Part shown: piece after piece, positions 46,384 to 57,900 of the stretch | How positions within the stretch are numbered: the first letter of the stretch is position 1 | How the letters are laid out: each line of letters starts with the position of its first letter | Source of the DNA: Gonatopus flavifemur | Taxonomy: Eukaryota > Arthropoda > Insecta > Hymenoptera > Dryinidae | Assembly: GCA_018340375.1 (NCBI GenBank) | Contig: JAFFJZ010000009.1 | Coordinates: 11,362,501 to 11,426,500, forward strand | DNA length: 64,000 nucleotides | Reading direction: 5' to 3' | Program-made: the position numbers and the translations under genes | Notes under the pieces: generated by a model | Told to the model about the DNA's origin: nothing | Database searches by the model: none | The model's input: the letters and a program-made list of their open reading frames with translations, nothing else

Positions 46384-47940
46384 GAAAAATAAAAGGACTT
46401 GAGAACCTCTGGAGGTGTACTAGCAGATACCACTGTCAGTATAGGCGAAGTATTGCCTGAACCCACAATTGAGAATGTAGTCAATTCCTACAATTATAAC
46501 AACAGAATTATGCCTGGCATGAAAGATATCGTTTCTGTGAAGACTAATGAAGGGCGCAGTTTGATGCCGAAACGACTGCTTCTTTTGGATTTGAGAGGAC
46601 TGTACATCACTCATAAACGGAGACATTCAGAGTTTCCAGTGAATCTAAGCAAATTTGCTCGGTGACGATCGAAAATTGTATTCCCGCAGGGGCTAGTGGA
46701 ACTCATTCGGTTTGCGTTTGCACAATCCTTCAAAACTGTGAATTGATGTTAGATGCAATTGATATTGAGCGACTCACCGCTGGTTCAGATTGCCCAATGA
46801 GCAATTACAAGGACTGCTTGCGCCAAATGACGTGTGAAGATGCCAGTGAAAATTGCGCCCTTGGTGATTGCGAAAAATGTTCCGATGTAACTGATATTTC
46901 TCATTATTTGCAAAGCTTATTGGAGAAAAACAATATGTTTCAGATGCAATTTAGTGCTCGGGCTAGGGCAGATAGATCGACACTGCAAACTCAAATCCTC
47001 TCTTGACTGGATTTTGTGGAGGAATTGTGTAATAAATGAATTACTTCGAAACCTCATTCATTCATAGCAGAGCAGCGATCACGAGGTTTTGGAAATGTGA
47101 GAAGTAATTTGAAGGGAGGTTTGTGGTTTTGGACTTTTCCGAAAACTATAAGTATGTTGTTCACGATGCGTCACAAGCATTTTTCTCCAATAATGATCAC
47201 CCCAGTAAAAATGGAAAGTACAGGATTCATCACTCCGTGATCAAAAGTATGGGATTTGGCCTAAAGCTGTACATTGCAAGTATAGGAATAGGCCAGGAGC
47301 CGTACTTTTGATCACGGAGTGATCAATCCGATACTTCCATTTTTACTGGAGCAGTGTACAATTTTCCCAGTAGTGTGTTACTACATGGAACTACATGGAC
47401 TTCGGAAGTCAACCACCAAAGTCTGGTATTCTTATCAGATAGTACGCAGCACGATACAGCTGCAGTTTATACAATTCAAAAAATGTTGGTCCCTTATTTG
47501 AAAGATAAGCTGTATGCCAAAAAAATTATTTATTTTAGTGATGGGGCAAAACGACATTTCAAAAATAAATATCAAATGATGAATTTGATACATCACGGAG
47601 ATGATTTTGGATTCATCGCTGAATGGCACGTACATGCGACTGCGGATGGTAAAGTTGCTTCAGATGGCATTGGGGCATTATATGAGAGAGAAAAACTGCA
47701 AGATTTAGTCTTCTGTTAGCCCGCAGAAGCGATTTTGTCATCACGGAGACTTCTTGAATGGGGTCAATCTAATTTCAAAGGTAGCATAATCACGTTGTTC
47801 TATGATCGTAAGGAGCATCTGAGGATCCAAAGATTCCTTCGGAAGGGGTTCGATGGAGCTTCAGCTGTGCCCCAAATAATGAAGAATCATTCTCTCATAG
47901 TGAAACCCAAAAGGGTTCTATTAATCAAAAGGTAATGAAA
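46384..47940 (+). pseudogene. Transposase-like protein, copy C, near full length but frameshifted
   Basis: Order on the plus strand: GGVLADTTVSIGEVLP, RIMPGMKDIVSVKTNEGRS and PKRLLLLDLRGLYITHKRR (46399-46665); a shift, then AGASGTHSVCVCTILQNCEL followed by a Cys-rich stretch with ALGDCEKCSD (46662-47006); another shift, then LDFSENYKYVVHDASQAFF (47123-47200); a 148-bp palindromic insert; then LVFLSDSTQHDTAAV, IIYFSDGAKRHFKNKYQM and FIAEWHVHATADGKVASDGI (47354-47719); and a C-terminal frame to 47935. I infer an RNase H-like catalytic core from DFSENY...SDGA...WHVHAT. It is the best template here for this family. Confidence 0.65.
47202..47349. mobile_element. 148-bp palindromic MITE inserted in copy C
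   Basis: CCAGTAAAAATGGAAAGTA and its complement bound two arms of about 60 bp (including CACTCCGTGATCAAAAGTA). It splits the transposase reading between FSNND and CTIFPVVCYY. The left copy at 46030-46095 lacks it, which gives the empty site and shows that it arrived after the two copies separated. Confidence 0.75.
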
Positions 47941-48299
47941 CGCATTACATGGTAATGAGCTTCAATACCCTGATAAGAGAGTTTGATTAGGTCTAAGAAA
48001 TTAATTTAATCACGTCGGTGTAGAAGTGACTCAATGTTATCGAACTTCTCATGAATCAAATATGCCATTCAGGAAAATAATCCGTGTGTAAGGAATGATT
48101 CACATTACTAGATGATTCAGTTGTGCTTGATTTATTTGAATAGAATAACCATTTGTTCATAACGGTTATATGGAATCTTCATTCCATATGATATTGATTC
48201 ATTGACATTTAATGAGCCTCAATGAATATCATCGATATTTGATATTCAATCATGATTTCAGTTGAGGAAAGTATTCAAGATCAGGTCCTAATTTGGATC

Positions 48300-49345
48300 C
48301 TACATCAATTGGACAAATAATCAAACGAATTATGACCCGAAAACAGCCATTTCCACTTTTGTCACAGGTTTTCGTATTCAAGTCCCCATATGTTATCCGC
48401 ACAAGCAATCGAACCTGGATAGAACCATTCTCCCGTCATCCCAGAAAAATATCCATTGGATGTATCATTCATTCTCAGTAACGGCGACAATGCCCAAACG
48501 AATTATGACTCGGAAGCATGCATTTTTCGCTTCTCTTCACCGTTCTTCTTGAATAAGTCTCACAAGTGATCCGTACAAACAATGAAACCTGGATAGGATA
48601 ATTCCCTGGTCATCCGAGAAGGATATCAAACAGATACCTCATCGATATTCATCGATGACGGAGCATCAAAAACGATCTGCGACCCGAAAACATGCATTTT
48701 TTGCTGTTTTTCACCGTTTTTCTTATATGAGTGCCATATAGGAGCCGCACAAACGGTTGAACCTGGATGGGATCATTCTCCAGGCATCCCAAAAGGACAT
48801 CCGGGAGAATTATAACCGATTTCCAGTAATGGTGGAAAAGTAAAAACGATTTAACACTCTGAAACACCCATTTTTCCGTGAGTACCGTAGCTTTTTTGAG
48901 TTCCTCGCGTCCAAGTCTCACATGTGATCCGCACGAACGATATCACCTGTATAGGATTATTCTCTGGTCATCCGAGAAGAATATCAAACAGAGACCTCAT
49001 CGAGATTTATTGATGACGGAGAATCACAAACAATTTACGACCCGAAAACATGCATTTTTCGCTGTTTTCCACCGTTTTTCTTTTATAAGTCCCATATGGG
49101 AGCCGCACAAACGGTTGAACCTGGATGGGATCATTCACTGGCGATCCCAGGAGGATATCAAACAGATACATCATCGATATTCAGTGATGACGGAAAATCA
49201 CAAACGATTTACCATCCGAAAACATGTATTCTTCGTTGTTTCTCACCGTTTCTCTTGTGTAAGTCCCACATGGGAGCCGCAAAAACGGTTGGACCTAGAT
49301 GCGATTATTCTCTGGTCATCCCAGAAGGATATTCAATAGATGTGA
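48300..49345 (+). repeat. ~175-bp tandem repeats, right arm (6 units)
   Basis: Unit starts are near 48310, 48502, 48675, 48850, 49032 and 49207, with spacing of about 175-190 bp. All units carry the GAACCTGGAT...ATTCTC core. The outermost left-arm unit most resembles the third and fifth right-arm units. Open frames in the array are by-products. Confidence 0.8.
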
Positions 49346-49359
49346 TCTAGAGATAGATG

Positions 49360-50212
49360 TAATCAAGACTAGATCTGAACAGATCCAGTCAGATCTGAAC
49401 AGACCTCTTTATTGGATCAATCATATTTGATTGGACTTTCCCTTATATCTGACCAGATCTACTCAGATCTGATTGGATCTGTTCAGATCTGACTGGATCT
49501 GTTCAGATCTGTTCAGATCTGCTTTTGCATAATATGAAATTCTATTCTCATCAGCATTAGACCTGGTGGATTCTCAGTAGATCTTCCCAGATCTCACTTG
49601 ATCTGCTCAGATCTGATCAAATCTGATCCTAGATCTGATTAGATCTACCCGGAACTGATTGAATCTGCTCCTATATCTGATCAAATCCGCTCAGATCTGA
49701 TGAGATCTCATTAGATCTGAGCAGATCAGATGCGATTTGGTGAAGACTTACATTAAGAGAAGTATTCAATTATACATATATATATATATATATTAGCGTT
49801 TGGTAACAATTATCAAATTTCATGAGTTGGATGTTGTGGAATCAACATTCAGTTAGATGTAATTATCGATATATACAGATTTACAATTAAGACCATTTGT
49901 CATACCGTTACCTAATCCTCCATATTTTCATGTAAAGACTGATTTTATGAACCTTTCTGTTTCAGGTTTAGCATGAAAAATAGCAAAAATTCTCATTTCT
50001 TTTTTCTCCGTGTTTATGCAGGACTGTTTAGATCTGATCAGATCTAACAATATTTACCATAAACCATCTAGATCTAGTAAGATCTGTTTGAATCCAGTTA
50101 GATCTATCCAGATCTACTTAGATCTATTCAGATCTACTTAGATCTGTTTAGATCTGACCAAAATTTAGATCTGGTCAGATCTGAGGATTTAGATCTGAAG
50201 ATTTTTTCCCGG
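49360..50212. repeat. AGATCT word field (two blocks)
   Basis: Dozens of AGATCT or near variants, usually as CAGATCTGA or TTAGATCTG every 8-14 bp, lie in 49360-49745 and 50025-50212. The 280 bp between them are AT-rich and include a (TA)n run near 49780. The right border, read inverted, starts CCCGGGAAAAAATCTTCAG, similar to the end of the MITE at 59384-59512. Confidence 0.8.
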
Positions 50213-50214
50213 GC

Positions 50215-52320
50215 TATCGTGAATAATGATACTTTCAAGTCGTTTTTCCAACTGAAATGCTTATATGAGCGATATTTTTACATTCACAGGGTATCAATGA
50301 ATATATCGATTGTGAGTAACAAACATTTTCTTCATCATAGACGTACGAAATAATGAAAAATTGAAAAAGATGCTCTGAAGACCGTCAAAAGATCGTGAAA
50401 AGACTTCTCTTTCGATCTTTCATTATTTTGCACGGCTTTGATCAAGAAAATGATTGTTTCTGACATTAGATATATTTAATGATACTCTGTAAATGTAAAA
50501 ATATCGCTGATATAAGTTTCAGTTGGGAAAACAAGTTGGAAGTATGATTATTCACGACGGTCTTTTCACGGTCTTTTCACGGTCTTTTCACGGTCTTCAC
50601 AGCATCTCTTCCGATTTTTAATTGATTCGCACGGCTATGATGGAAAAAATGATTGTTATCAACATCCGATATGTTCAATGATGATCTGTGAATGTACGAA
50701 TATCGCTGATATAAGCATTTCAGTTAGAAAACAAATTTGAGGTATGATTATTCACGACAGTCTTTTGACGGTCTCTTGACGGTCTTCAGAGCATCTCTTT
50801 CGATTTTTTATCATTTTGCACGTCTATGATCATAAGAATGATTGTTATTCACATCCGATATATTCATCGATACCCTGTGAATGTAAAAATATCGCTCATA
50901 TAAGCATTTCAGTTGGAAAAACGACTTGAAAGTATGATTGTTCACGACAGTCTTTTCACGGTCTTTTGGCGGTCTTCAGAGCATCTCTTCCGATTTTTAA
51001 TTGATTCGCACGGCTATGATGGGGAAAATGATTGTTATCAACATCCGATATGTTCAATGATAATCTGTGAATGTACGAATACCGCTGATATGAGCATTTC
51101 AGTTAGAAAACAAATTTGAAGCACGATTATTCACGACAGTCTTTTCACGGTCTGTTGACGGTCTTCAGAGCATCTCTTTCAATTTTTCATTATTTCGCAC
51201 GGCTATGATGAAGGAAATGATTGTTTCTCACATTCGATATATTCAATGATACCCTGTGAATATGAGAATATCGCTGATATAAGCATTTCAGTTAGACAAA
51301 CAACTTCAAGATATGATTATTCAAGACAGTCTTTTCACGATCTTTTGATGGTCTTCAGAGCATCTCTCTCGATGTTCCATCATGTTGCACTTCTCCAATG
51401 AAGGGAATGATTGTTATTAACATCCGATATGTTCAATGATACCCTGTGAGTGTAAAAATATCGCTCATATAAGCATTTCAGTTAGAAAACAAATCTGAAG
51501 TATGATTATTCACGACAGTCTTTTCACGGTCTTTTGACGGTCTTCAGAGTATCTCTTCCGATTTTCAATTGATTCGCACGGCTATGATGGGGAGAATGAT
51601 TGTTATCAACATCCGATATGTTCAATGATAATCTGTGAATGTACGAATACCGCTGATATGAGCATTTCAGTTGGAAAAACGACTTTAGAATGTAATTATT
51701 CACGACAGTCTTTTCACGGTCTTTTGAGGGTCTTCAGAGCATCTCTTTCAATTTTTCATTAATTCGCACGGCTATGACAAAGGAAATGATTGTTTCTCAC
51801 ATTCGATATATTCAATGATACCCTGTGAATGTAAGAATATCGCTGATATAAGCATTTCATTTGGAAAAACAACTTTAAAGTCTGATTATTCACGACGGTC
51901 TTTTCACGATCTTTTGACTGTCTTCAGAGCATCTCTTTCAATTTTTCATTATTTCGCACGGCTATGATGAAGGAAATGATTGTTTCTCACATTCGATATA
52001 TTCAATGATACCCTGTGAATGTGAGAATATCGCTGATATAAGCATTTCAGTTACACAAACAACTTCAAAGTATGATTATTCAAGACAGTCTTTTCACGAT
52101 CTTTTGACGGTCTTCAGAGCATCTCTTTCAATTTTTCATTATTTCGCACGGCTATGATATAGGAAATGATTGTTTTTCACATTCGATATATTCAATGATA
52201 CCCTGTGGATGTAAGATCATCGCTGATATAAGCATTTCAGTTGGGAAAACGACTTTAAAGTATGATTATTTTCGACGGTCTTTTCACGGTCTTTTGAGGG
52301 TCTCCGTGCGATCTTTTCGC
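50215..52320 (+). repeat. 190-bp satellite array, ~11 units, first unit inverted
   Basis: The word CTTCAGAGCATCTCT recurs at 50783, 50973, 51162, 51352, 51542, 51732, 51922 and 52112, a period of 190 bp with variation of one base at most. Each unit holds three imperfect 11-mers (GTCTTTTCACG, GTCTTTTGACG, GTCTTCAGAGC). Other fixed words are GATATAAGCATTTCAGTT and ATGATACCCTGTGAATGTA. The unit at 50215-50405 is in reverse orientation, making a head-to-head junction near 50405. Confidence 0.95.
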
Positions 52321-52958
52321 TCCGTGTATAGTTTGTGTTGTAGGCGTTCCCAAGTCTCCTCCATTCTCCAACCGTTCTTCCCCCACTCGGCAGCCACACA
52401 ACGCCTCGTCGCTTGTTGAACACTATTCTGCCGCACTGAATTTATTCGATTAATTTAAGTTTTTAAAATCGGTAATTAATGCTTCAAATGACGGAATTTT
52501 GCAATCTCGTTTGTTGGGATTGCTAGATTGAACCTTCCACTTCATGAAACTCCTTTCATTTTTTCTCCTATGTTCATTTTTCGCGTCGATATCAATTTTT
52601 TTCTCAAGATCTTTTGACGGTTTTTTCACGGTCTTCAGCTCGCACAATAAGATGATCTTTTGACGGTCTTTTGAGTATCTCCATGGTCTACCAGGGACCT
52701 CCCCGCGGGGAGAGTCGGGCAACGACAATCAATTTTGACGGCAAAAAGACGCATAAAATAGTATCATATGATGACAGCAAATAATGCGACTACATTTGAA
52801 GATCATTCAAATTTGTATCCGATTTCCGTTTATAATTGTACAAAATTGAATGAATAGACACTCCTCATTTCTGCATACCATGATTTACAGCAGAACATTG
52901 CAAATTTCCTGTAATACATACAAAACCAGTGGAAAAATCCATGATACCCGTGTTATTT
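52321..52958. other. Satellite edge and non-coding sequence
   Basis: Degenerate GACGGTCTTTT words reappear at 52610-52670. A GC hairpin CTCCCCGCGGGGAG is at 52699-52712. There is no gene. Confidence 0.4.
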
Positions 52959-52959
52959 G

Positions 52960-53225
52960 AGATGATAAATATGCCATTTTGAGGTTATATACTCTAAGAT
53001 GGAAAATCCTCACTCTGTGGTATAAATCCGGAATTTTGAAATCGTGATTTCTGAATTCATATTCGTAACCAACGATTCCAAAAATCCTATAGTGTCAAAT
53101 TTCAAGCAAAACGGATGATTTCTCAAATCCTGATCCGTCTTATGGAATCCGCCATTTTGACTTGTATATTTTCAACTCCAGATTCGGATTCAGCGATTTC
53201 AAAACTCCCAATTGATTCCGTACAG
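52960..53225 (-). repeat. Degenerate repeat S, inverted copy
   Basis: Inverted relative to 36640-36840. It shares GCCATTTTG, AAATCGTGATTTCTGAATTC, CAACGATTCCAAAAATCC and CAACTCCAGATTC words. Confidence 0.6.
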
Positions 53226-55065
53226 CGAAGTTATTTGAAAGTATAGAGAATTATTCAAAACGATAACGTACATTCAAGTGATTATTTCATTCTACTCTTC
53301 GTAGTTCTACTAAGTTGGGCATTCTTGTTTAGAGGTTCACACGCGAATACCCAAAAATTCGAGTTGCAGTGAAAGTGGGAGAAGTACTCGAGCGAAGAAC
53401 TGGGGAAGCGTTCTTATTGCGGGCGTTCTTATTGGGAGGCTGGACTGTATCCACGTCCCCTCCACAAAAATGCGACGTGGAAGCGGTGGGTGTGCTGTTA
53501 GGGTATGAACTTTTCATTCATAATAATTTGTCAAGAACAAAATGAGAATTCAATATAAATATTAGGAAATATCAAAAAAACACAGAGAAATTTAAATCAT
53601 ACCAGCAAAATTCGATAATTCAGTCATCAATGCAGTCTCACATTTCTTGCCTAAATACAGCAGACAAACTGTGATCCATTCTACCCCGTAAAATTACATA
53701 TATGTGTATAACAACCTCTGAGACAATGCAAGAGTAAGGTATGGAACTGAAATTTGTGTATGATATTAATCCGTTTATCCGTGAATATGCATATTTACTT
53801 TTTCGTCAAATACACTGGTTTTCTTTTAGTAATCAAAACATCCTACCAATTCATGAAGATTGGACACATCAGATTGGGAGGAATCAACTTTTAATACTCA
53901 ACTGAAACATTTTTCTTACTATAAGTATCGGAAATGTCACAGTTCATGTGATTGATTGCTTTATGAAATTTTGTTCCAATGTTTTAATGTCTCCTATGAG
54001 CGACAGGTATTTTGTCATAAGAGAATCGAGCGGTGATTCACTTTAATCCAACTGATACTCTTTACCCCGGTTCATGGTACTCAAAAACAAAATAAATCAA
54101 CGTGGGATGAGAATGAAGTCGAAGGCAGAATTTGTCTATGAAGTCACAAAAATTCTCCACTGCAAAACAATCAATTTGTTTTTATCACTGAAAACAGCGA
54201 ATCCGAAATACTTGGAGCGATTTGGGAGACCTTTGGGCACATCCAATGACCTTGACTATTGAATATTTTAGATGATTATGACTGTATAGGATCATTTAAT
54301 ATACATATATCCAATGAAAGATGAATCATCAAGTATTGAATGAGAATAAAAAGAAATCAAAATCAAAATTCGCATGTAATCCGATGTCTAATTATCAGTG
54401 ATAAACATAGTGATGGATTGAGTAATAATTCATGTTTGGGTTCATTGTCCTAGTTCCCTTGAAACTGTAGAAAAGGGTAGCTAGCACAAACAGAGGTCAT
54501 GATTCATTCATGTGGATTTTGGTTTCAGAATATCAGCTTTCAAATCTACTAAAATGATGAAACTCCATAATTCAGTTATTCAACTCTGAATTACGTATGT
54601 TCAAGGACTGGAAATCCATTGTTTATGGGTATTTTGCGTTACATTGGCTCACATAAGTAATCTCAAATTAACAGGAGGAGCATTTTGATAATCAATAAGG
54701 AAATATAGATAAAAAATTTGTTCAACAAATATGAGCAGAATTTTGAAAAACACAGAGCATAATTGAAGCATAAATTACTGAATTTTGCAGGTATTAATCA
54801 CTCCTCAAAGAAGCAGGAATGTCCTATCTTCGATCACGACATTTCTAAACGATATCTGAGAATTATTTTCAGGGAAACTTGAAGAATTATTCTGGAATGA
54901 TATTTTTCTAAATGATTGCTCATAATTGGTCATAGAAATGTGAATGGTTTATTTGAAATCCACTGAGATTTGACAAGAGTCAATAAGATTATTGTCATTA
55001 AAAACATTTTTGCAATCAACCTGTAATATATGAACCATATAAATATAATTGAATGAAAAGAACCC
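53226..55065. other. Non-coding interval
   Basis: I see no gene, RNA gene or clear repeat. Short open frames (53329-53517, 54074-54262) have no domain and no splice context. Confidence 0.35.
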
Positions 55066-57900
55066 GTAGTTGTTTTAGACAAAGGTCTTCTTTAATCGTG
55101 GCTCGAAACAGATTGACTGGCATTTTTTACTTTTACTTACATGCATACATCCTCATCATACAATCATACAATCCTCCCCTTTTATTCTTCATAAATCTAA
55201 TATTTGGCGTGGTTTCTTAATTCTATTTGATCGACGGGGTATGCTTCCTTGAGTGATGGCTGTTTGTTTATTTGGACCCCTCAGATCACAATCATCTTTC
55301 AAATTATCATTCAAAAGGGCCTCGCTGGATGCCCCCCTACTATCTTTATCTGGCCTACTTGTTCCCCTGCTCTCGTCTCCCGATGCTCCACCGTTAGTAC
55401 CCATATTGCTTTCCGCATTTACATCCATTGTATTTTCGCTATCCTCTAATGCGGGCTTCTGGAAAGATAACTTACAAGGGCGCAACTGATCTATATGGCG
55501 CTTCCAGATTCGATCATTATCCGTGCGCACTTTATATGATACCGGACTCAATTTATCCACAATTTCCGATTTACACCAATTGTTGCTAGAATAATCTTTT
55601 GCCATCACTACCTCCTGATCTCTGAACTCGACATTTCTATTACCCTTAAAATAACGTTTTTGATCGAATTGTTTTTGGCTAACTTTCTCTCCCACCCTTG
55701 ATTTCAATAAATCCCACCTGGTTCTAAAACTCCTCCCGCATTGCAATTCAGCTGGTGAAACTCCTGTGGTGCAATGTGGGGATGACCGATAGTGAAATAT
55801 ATATTTGATTAAAGAATTAAATTTATCATTCTCATTTCGCAGTAGTTTGAATTTAACTTTTAAGGTTCTCACAGCATTTCCCGCCACTCCATTTGTTGTG
55901 GGGTGATAAGGAGCAGTCCTAATGTGACGAATACCATTTTCTCTCATAAATTCCGTAAGCTCTTCTGAAGTAAATGTTGGTCCATTATCTGTTACTAACT
56001 TGAACGGTATTCCCTACGCGCAAAAATACTCCTTAAATGCTTTGATGGTTCCTGATGCCGTAATATTTTTCATCAACTTAATTTCAACCCACATTGAGAA
56101 GGCATCGACTATAATAAAATACATATCACCTTCCAGTGGTCCAAGAAAATCCGCATGGATGCAATGATTAGGTCCATCTGGCCAATTCCAAGTGTGTAAA
56201 ACTGACTTCGGTGGATTATCCCCATTTTCTAAACAAAACTCGCACCTTTTCGGTATTTGCTCTATATCCACATCAATCCCTGGCCACCAAATGTGGGACC
56301 TAGCTAATTCTTTCATTCGCACAATTCCCATGTGTGAACTATGCAGTTCTGCTAATAATTCTTTTTGTAAAGATTTTGGAATGACCAATCTATGCCCCCA
56401 CATAATACAATCGTTTTTGATATATAATTAATTGATTTTTCTACCATACGGCACCAATGCATCTGGCAGTTTGTTTGGCCAACCCCATTGGATACATTCC
56501 TTAACCTTACGTAAAATTACATCGTTATTTGTTTCCCCTTTCACTATTTCTCCTGAAATTACTCTAACTCCGTCCATTACAAAATGTAGATACGTGAATT
56601 CATCAGGAGATTCATTTTCAATCATGTCTTTTGTTTTTTGAACGCTACGTGATAAAGAATCTGCGCTGCCATTATCTCTGCCTTGAATAAACTCCATTTC
56701 GAAGTCATAACCCGACAAAAACACGCTCCAGCGTTGTACTCTTGAAGCTGCCATTTGTGAAACTCCTCTTTTTCACCAAAAATCTAAGTTAACGGTCGAT
56801 GATCCGTTTCTAACATGAAATGTCTCCCGTACACGAATTGGTGAGAAGTTTTAACACTGAAAACTAATCCCAACGCTTCCCCTATCCAATTGGGAATAAT
56901 TTGACTCTGCTTTAGATAACGTACGGGATGCGAAAGCAATCGGTCTTTCCACCCCACCCTACAATACATGTGCTAATCCTGCCCCTATTCCAAAAGGCGA
57001 GGCATCAGTCGTGATTTTCAAAGGCAATTCTCCATCATAAGGCATTAAAACTTCCCACGACGTCAGACTTTCCTTAGCGTTTATAAATGCTTTTTCACAT
57101 TTCGAAATCCATTCCCATACTTTGTCTTTTCGTAACAACTTATATAACGGGTGAACTATTGAAGAATAATTCTTAATGAATTTTGAACGATAATTCATTA
57201 CCCCCAAAAATGATTGTGTAATTCGGCAACTGAATTTGGCTTCTTAATTTTCATAATGACTTCTATACTTTCTTCTGCAACCTGGATTCCTTCGTTACTA
57301 ATCTGGTATCCCAAAAAATTTACCTTTTGCACAGCAAATTTAAATTCATTTTTGTTTAATTTCAATCCAGCTTCTTTGGAACGACTTAAAACTTCAATGA
57401 GGCTCCTATTATGTGCTTCTCCTGTTTCCCCCGTGAATAATATATCATCGAAGGATAACTAACTTTTCCATTTCTCTCTGAAACAGTCCAGGTGCCGAAG
57501 AAATTCCGAAGCTAAGTCTCTTATAAACGAACAATCCTTTATGAGTTGTAATTGTGGTGAGAGGTTGTGACTCCTCCTCTAATTCTACCTGCTGATACGC
57601 TTGAGACATGTCCAGTTTTGCAATTACTAAACCAGGTTTAATATTCGCAAGAACATCTTGAATACGTGGAACAGGATGTCTGTCTGTTTTTATGTTGGGA
57701 TTCAAGGTAATTTTATAATCCCCGCAAATACGTACTTGCCCATTACTTTTTACAACTGGTACTATTGGTGTAGCCCAATCACTACTTTCGACCGGCTTTA
57801 AAATTCCTTCTTCCGCTAATCCATTCAGCTCAGCTTCAATTTTTGCTCGCATAGCATATGGTACTGGTCTAGGTGTTTTGAAAACGGGCACCGTTTCGTC
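55066..57900 (-). mobile_element. Second Ty3/gypsy retrotransposon, pol only, decayed
   Basis: The minus strand carries RT, RNase H and integrase in order, followed by a polypurine tract AATAAAAGGGGAGGAT (55186-55171) and a likely 3' LTR start at TGTATGATTGTATGATGAGG (55170 leftwards). Gag, protease and a 5' LTR are not visible upstream of about 57900, so the copy is truncated. Confidence 0.8.
55189..57891 (-). pseudogene. gypsy Pol (RT, RNase H, integrase), multiply frameshifted
   Basis: RT begins near 57891 with PVPYAMRAKIEAELNGL and VRICGDYKITLNPNIKTDRH. The catalytic box is FDDILFTG (about 57450). The connection and RNase H lie at 57207-56428, including LETDHRPLT and VQRWSVFLSGYDFE. The integrase (56403-55189) has HSSHMG...CEFCLENG, HADFLGPLEG and, in the joining frame, TDNGPTF. 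The catalytic Glu expected in the NGxAER motif is Gly (codon 55881-55879 in NGVAGNAVRT). The tail is Ser/Asp-rich and ends RRSNRIKKPRQ. At least five frame breaks are visible. The family is of the K02A2.6-like gypsy type. Confidence 0.85.

Larger units (their letters stand above)
44550..49345 (+). mobile_element. Large inverted structure B/C with an unclassified transposase-like family
   Basis: The left half (44550-46172, minus) and right half (46363-49345, plus) are two copies of one element in head-to-head orientation. Homologous parts include the gene C-terminus (45435-46095 with 47125-47940), the AT-rich segment after it, and tandem 175-bp units outside that. The N-terminal part (46172-46095 with 46363-46434) is also shared. 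The left copy lacks everything between the N-terminus and the first catalytic region. It can be read as one element with inverted ends of about 1.5 kb or as an inverted duplication. No target duplication was found. Confidence 0.65.

Noticed and set aside
44915..49350. Repeated open frames (for example starting MDPTS) as a gene family
   Set aside because: They fall on the 175-bp tandem units and vary with them.
49360..52320. CRISPR-like array
   Set aside because: Eukaryotic context. The AGATCT words are irregular, and the 190-bp array is a satellite without repeat-spacer alternation.
52699..52712. Helitron 3' end hairpin
   Set aside because: The CTCCCCGCGGGGAG hairpin is present, but no CTRR terminus follows at the expected distance and no Helitron protein is nearby.
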